From positions 2,232,001 through 2,296,000 of the forward strand of contig NZ_CP081862.1 of NCBI RefSeq assembly GCF_019797765.1: DNA of 64,000 nucleotides. The letters run 5' to 3'. Both the position numbers and the translations under genes were made by a program. The notes below the pieces were generated by a model. It did not search any database, was not told where the DNA came from, and saw nothing but the letters and a program-made list of their open reading frames with translations. Source of the DNA: Cellulomonas sp. C5510. GTDB lineage: Bacteria > Actinomycetota > Actinomycetes > Actinomycetales > Cellulomonadaceae. Numbering within the stretch: position 1 is the stretch's first letter; every line of letters starts with the position of its first letter. Of this stretch, positions 39,350 through 47,582 are shown one piece after another.

Positions 39350-41893
39350 GTGAGAGACGACGTCGTGCTTCACCCGGACACCGTGTCCCAGATCGTCGGC
39401 TACCTGCAGGACGGGACGCACGTCCAGGTCGTCGGCATGCGCGCGGCCGGACGGTCGTCCGTGCTCGAGCAGGTGGCCGACCGGCTCGCCGGGCTCGGGA
39501 TCGCCGCGGTCCGCCTGCGCGGTGTCCGCGCCCTGCGGGACCGCACGCTGGGCGCGCTGGCCGTGGCCGGGGTCCCGCTCCCGAGCGCGCCGCAGCAGCT
39601 CCGCATGCTGAGCGCTGCGGTGGAGTCCCTGGAGCAGATGCTCGCTGCCCCGGGCTCGGTGCTGCTGGTCGACGACGCGGACGACCTGGACAGCGGGACG
39701 GTCGGCGCGGTGCTCGCCGCCCGGGCCCGTCTCGGCACCCGCGTGGTCATCGCCTGCGGCCGCGGGGGCGGCCCGGCGGCCGGTCTGCTCGCCGACGGAC
39801 TCCAGCCGTCGGCCCGGGTCGCCGTCGACCCGCTGCCGTTCGCCGGTGTGCACCGGCTGCTGCACACGATGCTGGGGCGGGGGGTGGAGCCGACCGCGGT
39901 CGCGCGCGTCGCCGCGGCGACGGGCGGTCTGCCGGGCCTGGTGCAGGCGCTGGTCGACACGGCCCGCCGCGAGAACCGCCTGGTCGTCCGCGACGGCCTG
40001 TGGGTGGCGCGCGGCGACCTGTGGACCGCGTCGCTGGCGCAGACCGTCGAGCCGTTCCTCGCCGATCTCGACGACGACCTGCGCGAGGCGCTGACGGTGC
40101 TGGCCTTCGCCGGGACGGTGTCGCTGGCCGCCGCGGGCCGGCTCGCGGGCACCGCCGCCCTGGTGCGGCTCGAGGAGTCGGGCCTCGTGCAGGTGGTGAC
40201 CGACGGCGACCACGCCCTCGTCGGCGTCTTCCCGCCGCTGCTCGCCGACTGCCTGGTGCAGGAGAGCGCGACGACCCGCGGCCTGCTGGTGCGCGCCCGC
40301 GTCGCCGAGGAGCTGCAGGGCGAGGAGTCCCTGCCCGCCGGGGTGCGCACGGCGGCGCCGCTCGCCGGCCGGCTCATCGCGCAGCGCTGGGAGCAGCGGT
40401 GCCGCGAGGCGCGCCGCCGCTGGGAGGCGGACCCGAGCGCCCGCGCCGGGGCGGAGCTGCTGGAGGCCATGCTGCTCACCCACGCCCGGCCCCACCAGGT
40501 GGAGCACGTGCTCGACCGCACGCGCGCCGACGCGGGCGACCCGGCGGACCGCGCCGCCTTCGTGGCCGCGCACGCCGCCTACCGGGGCCGGGAGTCCGGC
40601 TCCCCCGTCGCCGCGGCGCTGGTGGTCGCGGAGCTGGCGGACGACCTGCCGGGCCACGGGCCCGCGCTCGGCGCCGTGCTGGACCACCTGGCGCTGACCG
40701 GCGGGGCGCCGCTCGGCCGCGAGTCGTCGCCGCCCGACGGGGCCCCGGAGCCCGACGACGAGCTCGCGCGCGCCGTCCGGGCCGAGTCGCTCGTGGCGAC
40801 CGGTCGCGCGCGGGAGGCCCTGGCTCTCCTCGACGGCCCGGAGCCGCAGGACGCGCAGGCCCGGTGGATCGCCGGCACCGCACGGGGGCTCGCCCTGCTG
40901 TACACCTGCGACGTCGCGGCCGCCGCCACGACCGCCCTGGCGGGCGTGGAGCGCGCCCGGCAGGAGCTGGACCCGGTGTCGCTGCTGGCGCACGCGTCGG
41001 TGGCGGGGCTGGCCCTCGCCGTGCAGGGACGCGCGATGGAGCTCGACGCGCTGGCGTGCGACGCCCTGGCGCTCAGCACCGCGTGCCCGCAGGAGCCGCA
41101 GCTCGTCACCGGCCTGATCGCACTGGCGGCCGAGGCCGCGACCTGGCAGGGCCACCGGGAGTTCGCCGAGTCGCTCGCGGTGCAGGCCCGCTCGCTGCCG
41201 TCGCGACGAGGGCCGCACCCGTACCAGTCGAGCGACCTGGTCGCGCCCCTGATCCAGGACGAGGACGACCCTGCCGTGGCCGCGGAGACGGCCGACCGGA
41301 TCTGGCAGGTGGCGGTGGAGCGGCTCGAGGCCGGCTACCTGCCGGCCGGCATCGTGGCGGGCGTCGCCGCGGTGGAACGCCGTCCGGACGCGGCTCGCGC
41401 AGCCGTCCTGGCGGACGCCGCCGCGCGCTGCGACGCGCCGCTCCTGACGCACCTGGCGGCGTTCGCGGCTGCCGTCGCGTCCGGAGACCCGGACCGGCTG
41501 GCCGCACTGGAGCCGGAGCTCCGGCGAGCGGGGCTGCGGCAGTTCGCGGTCCGGGCCGCCGTGGCCCGGGCGGTGCGCCTGCTCGCCGACGGGCAGCCGG
41601 CCGCGGCGATCGAGCGGGCCGACACGGCGTGGAGCCAGGGCGGCCTGCGCGGCCGTGACCTGTGCGGGCTGTTCCTGCCGTTCGACCGGGCGGTGCGGCT
41701 GACGTCGCGGGAGCGCGAGGTCGCGGTGCTGGTGGCGCGGGGCCTGTCGTCCCCCGAGATCGCGACCCGGATGGTGCTGAGCGCCCGCACCGTCGAGCAC
41801 CACATCCTGTCCGCCTGCCGGAAGGTCGGTGTGAACTCCCGGGAGGGGCTCGCGCGGGCGGCCCGCACGTGGCTGACCTGCACCCAGCGCTGA
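39350..41893 (+). CDS. Large LuxR-family (LAL-like) regulator with altered P-loop
   Basis: An 847-residue regulator. The N-terminal half resembles STAND/LAL ATPases: a P-loop-like VVGMRAAGRSSVLEQV with Arg in place of the Walker A Lys, and Walker B VLLVDDADDL. The middle (about 300-760) is Ala-rich helical repeat. The C-terminal 60 residues are a LuxR HTH: LTSREREVAVLVARGLSSPEIA and TVEHHI. It lies tail to tail with the cai-fix operon and could control it, but position is the only reason to think so. The start was taken at the leaderless GTG; a GTG 9 nt upstream is the alternative. Confidence 0.88.
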   Translation: MRDDVVLHPDTVSQIVGYLQDGTHVQVVGMRAAGRSSVLEQVADRLAGLGIAAVRLRGVRALRDRTLGALAVAGVPLPSAPQQLRMLSAAVESLEQMLAAPGSVLLVDDADDLDSGTVGAVLAARARLGTRVVIACGRGGGPAAGLLADGLQPSARVAVDPLPFAGVHRLLHTMLGRGVEPTAVARVAAATGGLPGLVQALVDTARRENRLVVRDGLWVARGDLWTASLAQTVEPFLADLDDDLREALTVLAFAGTVSLAAAGRLAGTAALVRLEESGLVQVVTDGDHALVGVFPPLLADCLVQESATTRGLLVRARVAEELQGEESLPAGVRTAAPLAGRLIAQRWEQRCREARRRWEADPSARAGAELLEAMLLTHARPHQVEHVLDRTRADAGDPADRAAFVAAHAAYRGRESGSPVAAALVVAELADDLPGHGPALGAVLDHLALTGGAPLGRESSPPDGAPEPDDELARAVRAESLVATGRAREALALLDGPEPQDAQARWIAGTARGLALLYTCDVAAAATTALAGVERARQELDPVSLLAHASVAGLALAVQGRAMELDALACDALALSTACPQEPQLVTGLIALAAEAATWQGHREFAESLAVQARSLPSRRGPHPYQSSDLVAPLIQDEDDPAVAAETADRIWQVAVERLEAGYLPAGIVAGVAAVERRPDAARAAVLADAAARCDAPLLTHLAAFAAAVASGDPDRLAALEPELRRAGLRQFAVRAAVARAVRLLADGQPAAAIERADTAWSQGGLRGRDLCGLFLPFDRAVRLTSREREVAVLVARGLSSPEIATRMVLSARTVEHHILSACRKVGVNSREGLARAARTWLTCTQR

Positions 41894-41900
41894 CGCCCGG

Positions 41901-41942
41901 GCCGGGGCGGGGCGTCCCCGCGACGAGACGCCCCGCCCCGGC
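41901..41942. terminator. Bidirectional terminator between LuxR gene and fixX
   Basis: A perfect 16-bp stem (41901-41916 with 41927-41942) with a 10-nt loop fills the gap between two convergent stop codons. It should end both transcripts. Confidence 0.88.
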
Positions 41943-41945
41943 GGC

Positions 41946-42233
41946 TCAGCCCTCCCGGAAGGCGATGCCGAAGCCGCCGCGCGGGTAGGTCCATTCCAGG
42001 ACGCCGGGGTCGGCGACGGCGAAGCACGCGCCGCACTCGAGGCACGCGGCGTGCTCGACGCCGACCGTGCCGTCCGCCTCACGCGTGTAGACCTTCGCGG
42101 GGCACACGGCGATCAGCCGGTCGCCGCAGCCGGTGCGGCGCGCGAGCTCCTGGTCGACGCGGATGTGCGGCTGCTCCTCGTCGGTGACGTAGCTGTTGGC
42201 CGCCAGCCGGTCGGGGATCGACGTCGTCCTCAC
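41946..42233 (-). CDS. fixX: Ferredoxin-like protein FixX
   Basis: A 95-residue iron-sulfur protein that partners FixC. Cys in TGCGDRLIAVCPAKVY and in AACLECGACFAV can bind a 4Fe-4S cluster, as in the C-terminal domain of ETF-ubiquinone oxidoreductase. The end LEWTYPRGGFGIAF is typical. It is the last gene of the cai-fix operon; its ATG overlaps the fixC stop (ATGA). A strong hairpin follows the stop after 3 nt. Confidence 0.95.
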   Translation of the reverse strand: MRTTSIPDRLAANSYVTDEEQPHIRVDQELARRTGCGDRLIAVCPAKVYTREADGTVGVEHAACLECGACFAVADPGVLEWTYPRGGFGIAFREG

Positions 42234-43525
42234 AGCGCCCGCACCCCCGCCAGGCCGTCGCGGACCAGATCCCGCACCCGCACGGGCGAGCGCCGCAGCT
42301 CGGCGCGCGCCACGTCGAGCAGGTGGCGGCGCGGGGTCAGGTCGTGGTCGTACACGCGGTGCAGGACGTCACCCAGCAGCGCTCCGTAGTCGTGGTACAT
42401 CCGCTCCCGTTCCAGGAAGGCCGGCGCCTTGGCGTAGGTCTGCAGGTCCCGCCCGGCGGTCGAGTCGAGGAGCTCCCTCCTGTACCCGGCCAGGCCGTCC
42501 CGTGAGGTGTCGCCGGTGTCGAGCGCCTGGCCGACGGCCGACGCCGCCGCGACACCCGAGGCGACCGCGAGGTCCATCCCCCGGACCGTGAGCCCGGTGT
42601 TGATCGTCAGCCCGGCGGCGTCGCCCACCACGACCATGCCGTCGGTGACGACCTCGCCGAGCATGGCCAGGCCGCCCTCGGCGACCAGGTGGCTGCCGTA
42701 CTCGACGACCTCGCCGCCCTCGAGCAGCGGTGCGACGAACGGGTGCGCCAGGAAGTGGTCGAACACCGCCGCCGAGTCCTCGCGCTTCGCCACCAGGTCG
42801 TCCAGGCGCAGCACCACGCCGACGGACAGCGACGCGCGGTTCGTGTACAGGAACCCGCCCCCGCCGACCCCGCGCGTGCAGTCCCCGACCACGGCGTACG
42901 CGACGCCCTCGTCCCCGGTCAGGTGGAACCGCTCGCGCAGGCGCTCCTCGGGCAGCGCGACGACGGCCTTCACGCCGAGCGCGAGGTGGTGCAGCGGTTC
43001 GCGTCCGCGCAGGCCCGCGCCCCGGGCGACGAACGAGTTCACCCCGTCCGCCGCCACGACGACGTGGGCCCGCAGCTCGTCCTCCCCCGCGCGGACACCG
43101 ACGACGCGGCCGTCCTCGCGCAGCACCTCGTCGACGCGCACGCCCGACAGCAGGTCGGCGCCGGCCTCCTCGCACTGCTCGGCGAGCCACGGGTCGAACC
43201 GGGCGCGCAGCACGGTCACCGCGTTCACAGGTTCCGCCAGCCGGCGGTCCTGGTAGTCGATGCCGACCGCGGACTCGGCGTTGAGCAGCTGGAGGTAGTT
43301 GCGGGTGATGCGGCGCTCGATCGGCGCGCGCTCGAGCAGGTCCGGGAAGACCTCCTCCAGGCCGCGCGAGTACAGCACCCCGCCGGACAGGTTCTTGGAG
43401 CCCGGCACCGCGCCGCGCTCCACGAGCGCGACGGACCGCCCGGCCTGCGCCAGCCGGTACGCGGTCACGCACCCGGCGATGCCCGCGCCGACGACGACGA
43501 CGTCGAAGTCCGGCTCGGCGGTCAC
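42230..43525 (-). CDS. fixC: FAD-dependent oxidoreductase FixC (ETF-quinone oxidoreductase type)
   Basis: A 431-residue flavoprotein, close to the 428 of E. coli FixC. The FAD-binding motif is VVVVGAGIAGCVTAYRLAQ with VERGAVPGSKNLSGG after it, and GDAAGLTINTGLTVRGMDLA near the end. In relatives FixC takes electrons from FixAB and passes them with FixX to quinone. The GTG at 43525 overlaps the fixB stop (GTGA), and the gene overlaps fixX by 4 nt. Confidence 0.96.
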   Translation of the reverse strand: MTAEPDFDVVVVGAGIAGCVTAYRLAQAGRSVALVERGAVPGSKNLSGGVLYSRGLEEVFPDLLERAPIERRITRNYLQLLNAESAVGIDYQDRRLAEPVNAVTVLRARFDPWLAEQCEEAGADLLSGVRVDEVLREDGRVVGVRAGEDELRAHVVVAADGVNSFVARGAGLRGREPLHHLALGVKAVVALPEERLRERFHLTGDEGVAYAVVGDCTRGVGGGGFLYTNRASLSVGVVLRLDDLVAKREDSAAVFDHFLAHPFVAPLLEGGEVVEYGSHLVAEGGLAMLGEVVTDGMVVVGDAAGLTINTGLTVRGMDLAVASGVAAASAVGQALDTGDTSRDGLAGYRRELLDSTAGRDLQTYAKAPAFLERERMYHDYGALLGDVLHRVYDHDLTPRRHLLDVARAELRRSPVRVRDLVRDGLAGVRAL

Positions 43526-44448
43526 GAGGCCGCCCCCGCGCCCGCCGCACCGGCCAGCGCCTCGGTCAGCGCCGGGAGCACCTCGTACAGGTCGCCCACC
43601 ACGCAGTAGTCGGCCTCCGCGAAGTACGGGCACCCCGGGTCGGTGTTGATGGCGACGACGGTCCCCGCGCCGCGGGCGCCCACGACGTGCTGGAGCTGCC
43701 CGGACACCCCGGCGGCGACGTACAGCTCGGGCGCGACGTGCTGGCCGGTGACCCCGACGTACCGGTCGTGCGGCAACCAGCCGACGCCCTCCGCGAGCGG
43801 CCGGGAGCACGCCACCTCGGCGCCGAGCGCCGCGGCGAGCCCCTCGACGAGCGCCAGGTCCTCCTGGCGGCGGACGCCCCGGCCGGCCGCGACCACGCGG
43901 GAAGCGCGGGAGAGGTCGACCGACGCGCGCTCCGCGACCCGCGTGGCCGTCACGACGACGCCCGGGTCCGCGGGCGCCACCACGGCGTCCACGACGGGCG
44001 CGGAACCGCCCTCGCCGGCGGCGCCGCCGTCGGTGACGACGACGGCCGTGCCCGTCACCCGCTCGGTCTGCTCCGCGATGCCGCCGAAGACCGACCGCGT
44101 CACGTCGACGCCCCCGTCCCCGACCGCGACGGTGCGGACCATGGTGAGGACGGGCGCCGACAGGCGCGCCGCGACGGCCCCGGCGAGCACGCGGTCGGCC
44201 GGTCGGGGCGCGGCCAGCACGAGCGCGGGCTCGGCGTCGGCGACGAGGGCGGCCACGGCGCCGGCGCAGGTCTCCACGGGGGCTCCGGGCGCGGGCTCGA
44301 CCCGCAGCACCCGGTCGACGCCGGGGGTGCGTGCGACGGCGGCCGCCGTCTGCGCGTCGCCGACGACCACGGCGGTGGTGGTGCCGGCCGCCAGCTCGGC
44401 GAGGCGGCCGATGCGGGCGTCGCCCGCGGTGAGGATGTAGGTGGTCAC
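43522..44448 (-). CDS. fixB: Electron transfer flavoprotein alpha-type subunit FixB
   Basis: The FAD-carrying ETF subunit, 308 residues (313 in E. coli). The C-terminal FAD domain has RVVAAGRGVRRQEDLALVE, VGVTGQHVAPELYVAAGVSG-like sequence (YVGVTGQHVAPELYV), and AINTDPGCPYFAEADY. It sits 15 nt after fixA and overlaps fixC by 4 nt. Confidence 0.96.
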   Translation of the reverse strand: MTTYILTAGDARIGRLAELAAGTTTAVVVGDAQTAAAVARTPGVDRVLRVEPAPGAPVETCAGAVAALVADAEPALVLAAPRPADRVLAGAVAARLSAPVLTMVRTVAVGDGGVDVTRSVFGGIAEQTERVTGTAVVVTDGGAAGEGGSAPVVDAVVAPADPGVVVTATRVAERASVDLSRASRVVAAGRGVRRQEDLALVEGLAAALGAEVACSRPLAEGVGWLPHDRYVGVTGQHVAPELYVAAGVSGQLQHVVGARGAGTVVAINTDPGCPYFAEADYCVVGDLYEVLPALTEALAGAAGAGAAS

Positions 44449-44463
44449 GATGGTCTCCCTCGG

Positions 44464-45246
44464 TCAGATCACGGCGTCGGCGCGCAGCGCCGCCACCAGC
44501 TCGGCAGCCGCGGCGGACGCGTCGGAGGCGTCGACCACCTGGCGGCGGCGGGCCCGCAGCGCGGGCGGGGCGGTGCCGACGACGGCCGGCCCGGCGGGCA
44601 GCTCCACGGGGAGGGCGGCGAGGTCGAGCTGCTCGACCGGCCGCTTGCCCGCCGCGAGGATGTCCTTCATCCCGGGCACGCGCGGCACGACGGCGTCCGC
44701 CGCGACGGCGAGCACGGCGGGCCCGCGCACCGCGAGCTGCTCCGACCCCGCCCCGGTGGCACGCTCCACCGCGAGCTCCCCGGTGCCGCCGTCGACCGCC
44801 GAGACGGCGCCGACGCCGAGCAGGGCCGGCCAGCCGAGCGCGCCCGCCAGCACCGCGGGGACGAGCTGGGCGCCGGAGTCGACGGACGCGTCGCCCGCGA
44901 GCACCACGTCCACGTCGCCGACGTGCCGCACGAGCGCGGCGAGCGCCAGACCGGTCGCGGTGGTACCCGCGGAGGCGAGAGCCGGGTCGGCGAGCACGAC
45001 CAGCCGGTCCAGCCCGCGCGAGAGCAGCGACTTGCGCGCCAGCGCCGAGGCCGCCTCGGGGCCGCCGACCGTGACGCCGACCAGCTCGGAGCCGGTCGCG
45101 TCGGCCAGCCGGCGACCGACCTCCACGGCGACGGGGTCGTACTCGGACACCGCGGGCTTGGCGCGGCTCCAGTCCACGGCGCCGTCGGGGCCGACGGACG
45201 CGTCCTGGGGGTTGGGGGCCCACTTGCAGGCCACGACGATGGTCAT
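44464..45246 (-). CDS. fixA: Electron transfer flavoprotein beta-type subunit FixA
   Basis: The ETF subunit that binds nucleotide, 260 residues (256 in E. coli). MTIVVACKWAPNPQDA, NPxDxxAxE-like EYDPVAVEVGRRL and the adenine-binding loop in LAGDASVDSGAQ are typical of FixA/EtfB. It probably delivers electrons to or from CaiA. It lies 32 nt after the second MFS gene of the same operon. Confidence 0.96.
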   Translation of the reverse strand: MTIVVACKWAPNPQDASVGPDGAVDWSRAKPAVSEYDPVAVEVGRRLADATGSELVGVTVGGPEAASALARKSLLSRGLDRLVVLADPALASAGTTATGLALAALVRHVGDVDVVLAGDASVDSGAQLVPAVLAGALGWPALLGVGAVSAVDGGTGELAVERATGAGSEQLAVRGPAVLAVAADAVVPRVPGMKDILAAGKRPVEQLDLAALPVELPAGPAVVGTAPPALRARRRQVVDASDASAAAAELVAALRADAVI

Positions 45247-45278
45247 CGGGTGTCTCCTTGCGTCGGTGACCGCGGGGG

Positions 45279-46661
45279 TCACGGTCGGGGCGGCCCGCCG
45301 GGGCCGGGATCGGGCCGGCCACGGCCGGGCGGTCCCAACCGCAGAGCGGCGGACTCGGTGAGGGTGAGGCCGCGGGTCTCGGGTGCGGCGAGCACCGAGA
45401 CGACGAGGCCGAGACCGGAGATGGCGGCGCCGGCGAGCATGGTCGCGCGGGTGCCGTGCGCGAGCAGGAAGCCCGGGAGCACGTAGGTGGACACGACGGT
45501 GCCGATGCGGCTCACCGCCATGGCGGCGCCGACGGCGGAGGCGCGGATCTCCGTCGGGAACAGCTCGTTCGGGTAGAGCCACTGGAGGTTGCCCGGCCCG
45601 CCGGAGAAGAACGCGTACAGGCCGAGGCACGCGACGACGGTCACCATCGCCGGTGACGGCAGGGCACCGAGCACCGCGAGCGCCGCGGTCATGATCGCGA
45701 AGCTGACGACGAGCAGCCGGCGGCGGCCGAGCGAGTTGGCCCAGTACATGGCGGGCAGGCAGCCCACGAGGAAGAACGTGCCGATGACGATCTCGCCGAG
45801 GGTCGCGACCTGGCGCTCCCCGAACCCGAGCTCGCCCATGATCTGCGGCCCGTAGGTGTAGATCGCGAACATGGGCGCGGCCTGGCAGAGCCAGATCGTC
45901 CCGACGAACAGCACCTTGCCGAGGTAGCCGCGGCGGAACAGGGCGGCGTAGGACTCGGTCTCGGCGGGCTCGGGCTCGAGCTGCACGTCCGCGCCGAGCA
46001 CCCGGTGCACGATGGCCCGCGCCTCGTCGCCCCGGCCACGGCGGGCGAGCCACCGCGGCGACTCCGGGATGTCCCACCGTCCGACGAGGATGACCAGGCA
46101 CGGCACGACCGCGCTGGCGAGCATCCACCGCCAGCCGCCGTCGACGTCGAGGAGCAGGTAGCCCACGAGGTAGGCCGCGTTGGCCCCGAGGTACCAGGCG
46201 GCGGCGATCAGCCCCATGGAGATCGAGCGGTGCCGGCGGGGCGTGAACTCCGCGACGAGCGACGTGGCGATCGGGTAGTCCGCCCCGATGACGACGCCGA
46301 TCGCGAACCGCATCGCGACGAGCTGCCAGGGCGCGGCGACGAGGGCCGTGGCGGCGGAGATCACCGCGATGCCGACGATGTCGACCACGAACATCCGCTT
46401 GCGGCCGATGCGGTCGGTCAGGTAGCCGCCGACCGACGTGCCGAGGAACAGCCCGACGAGTGCCGCGACGCCGACCAGGGCGGTCCAGCGGGCGTCGAGG
46501 TCCAGCGCGGGCGTGAGCTGGATGAGCGCGACCCCGATGATGGACAGCACGTACCCGTCGAGGAACGGCCCGCCGGCGGAGAACAGCGTCACCCGCTTGA
46601 GGAACGGCGTCATCCCCACGTCGTCGAGCAGCACGGTCTGCCGCCCGGGGCTCAGCTCCAC
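45279..46661 (-). CDS. MFS transporter (metabolite:proton symporter type) in cai-fix operon
   Basis: A 460-residue permease with twelve hydrophobic segments. GGPFLDGYVLSIIGVALIQL at the first helix, then DRIGRKRMFVVD (MFS motif A) and the D-R-x5-G-R-R type repeat NSLGRRRLLVVS after helix 8 are seen. It resembles carriers for organic acids and aromatic acids. It takes a place in the operon where enterobacteria have none, and could carry a betaine or the reduced product. The GTG at 46661 overlaps the previous gene by 10 nt; starts further in (46634, 46613) are possible. Confidence 0.88.
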   Translation of the reverse strand: MELSPGRQTVLLDDVGMTPFLKRVTLFSAGGPFLDGYVLSIIGVALIQLTPALDLDARWTALVGVAALVGLFLGTSVGGYLTDRIGRKRMFVVDIVGIAVISAATALVAAPWQLVAMRFAIGVVIGADYPIATSLVAEFTPRRHRSISMGLIAAAWYLGANAAYLVGYLLLDVDGGWRWMLASAVVPCLVILVGRWDIPESPRWLARRGRGDEARAIVHRVLGADVQLEPEPAETESYAALFRRGYLGKVLFVGTIWLCQAAPMFAIYTYGPQIMGELGFGERQVATLGEIVIGTFFLVGCLPAMYWANSLGRRRLLVVSFAIMTAALAVLGALPSPAMVTVVACLGLYAFFSGGPGNLQWLYPNELFPTEIRASAVGAAMAVSRIGTVVSTYVLPGFLLAHGTRATMLAGAAISGLGLVVSVLAAPETRGLTLTESAALRLGPPGRGRPDPGPGGPPRP

Positions 46662-47506
46662 TCGACGACCCCCCAGTTGAGGTGCGGCTTGGCGGTCGGG
46701 TCGTCGGCGTCGACCAGGCGGAAGTGCGCCCGGTGCTCGTCCATCCGCCACAGCTCGGTGCGCAGCGTGGAGCCGGGGAGCACGGGGGCGGTGATGCGGG
46801 TCTTGAACCGCCGGAGCCGCTCGGGCTCGCCCGGGAACAGCGAGCGGATCGCGTGCCGGCAGACGACGCCGGCGAAGCTCACGGCGTGCAGGATGGGCCG
46901 GGGCTGGCCGTTCGCGGCGGCGTACTCCCAGTCCACGTGCTGCGGGTGGTAGTCCCCGGACAGCCGGTAGATCAGCGCCTGGTTCTCGGGGATCCGCTCC
47001 TCGACGGCGATGTCGGCGGGCCGGTCGGGCATCTCGACCAGGTCCTTGGGCGCGGCGGGCCCGCCCCAGCCGCCGTCGTAGATGAGGCAGTCCCACGACT
47101 CGTTCGTGAACAGCAGCGTCCCGTCCTCGTCGCGGGTCTCGCCGACGTGCTGCGCCAGCAGACCCTTGCCCGGCCCGCGGTCGTAGAGGCCCTTGAGGAG
47201 CACGCGGGTCGAGAGCCGCCCCTCGAGCCGCGTGATCGGCTGGTGGAACGTCAGGTCGAAGCTCCAGTGCAGGGACCCGGCGTAGTCGTACCCGTAGTCG
47301 ATGGTGCGCGTGACCTCGGAGTCGACGATCGGCATGGCGCCGAAGGTCGGCAGCACCTTCATGTCCTTCTCGTAGACGTACTCGAGGTCGGTGCGGCCGT
47401 CCACGGCGCACCCGGACCCGAGCGCGAACAGGCTGAGGTCCCGGGTGGTGTACTCGCGCTCGAACGGGCCGAACCACTGCCCGACCATCTCGGTCTTGAT
47501 CGCCAT
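46652..47506 (-). CDS. MaoC/hydratase-2 family enoyl-CoA hydratase in the place of CaiD
   Basis: A 284-residue double hot-dog protein of the HSD17B4/Fox2 hydratase-2 type. The N-terminal half has LYALG-like SLFALGSGC, YVYEKDMKVLPTFGAM. The active-site region is ALIYRLSGDYHPQHVD, with the catalytic Asp and His kept and the usual NPLH written HPQH. PILHAVSFAGVVCRHAI and APVLPGSTLRTELWR follow. It should add water to or remove it from a 2-enoyl-CoA. GGAGGAG lies 9 nt before the ATG. Enterobacterial CaiD, with a different fold, is absent. Confidence 0.9.
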   Translation of the reverse strand: MAIKTEMVGQWFGPFEREYTTRDLSLFALGSGCAVDGRTDLEYVYEKDMKVLPTFGAMPIVDSEVTRTIDYGYDYAGSLHWSFDLTFHQPITRLEGRLSTRVLLKGLYDRGPGKGLLAQHVGETRDEDGTLLFTNESWDCLIYDGGWGGPAAPKDLVEMPDRPADIAVEERIPENQALIYRLSGDYHPQHVDWEYAAANGQPRPILHAVSFAGVVCRHAIRSLFPGEPERLRRFKTRITAPVLPGSTLRTELWRMDEHRAHFRLVDADDPTAKPHLNWGVVEWS

Positions 47507-47582
47507 GTCGTGCTGCTCCTCCATCGGTGCGGGTGGTGCGGGGACGTACGGGGTCGTGCGGGGTCGTGCGGGGTCGCGCACG

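Noticed and set aside
41946..45246. fixABCX as part of nitrogen fixation
   Set aside because: No nif genes are present, and the link to caiABC in the same operon gives a better explanation.
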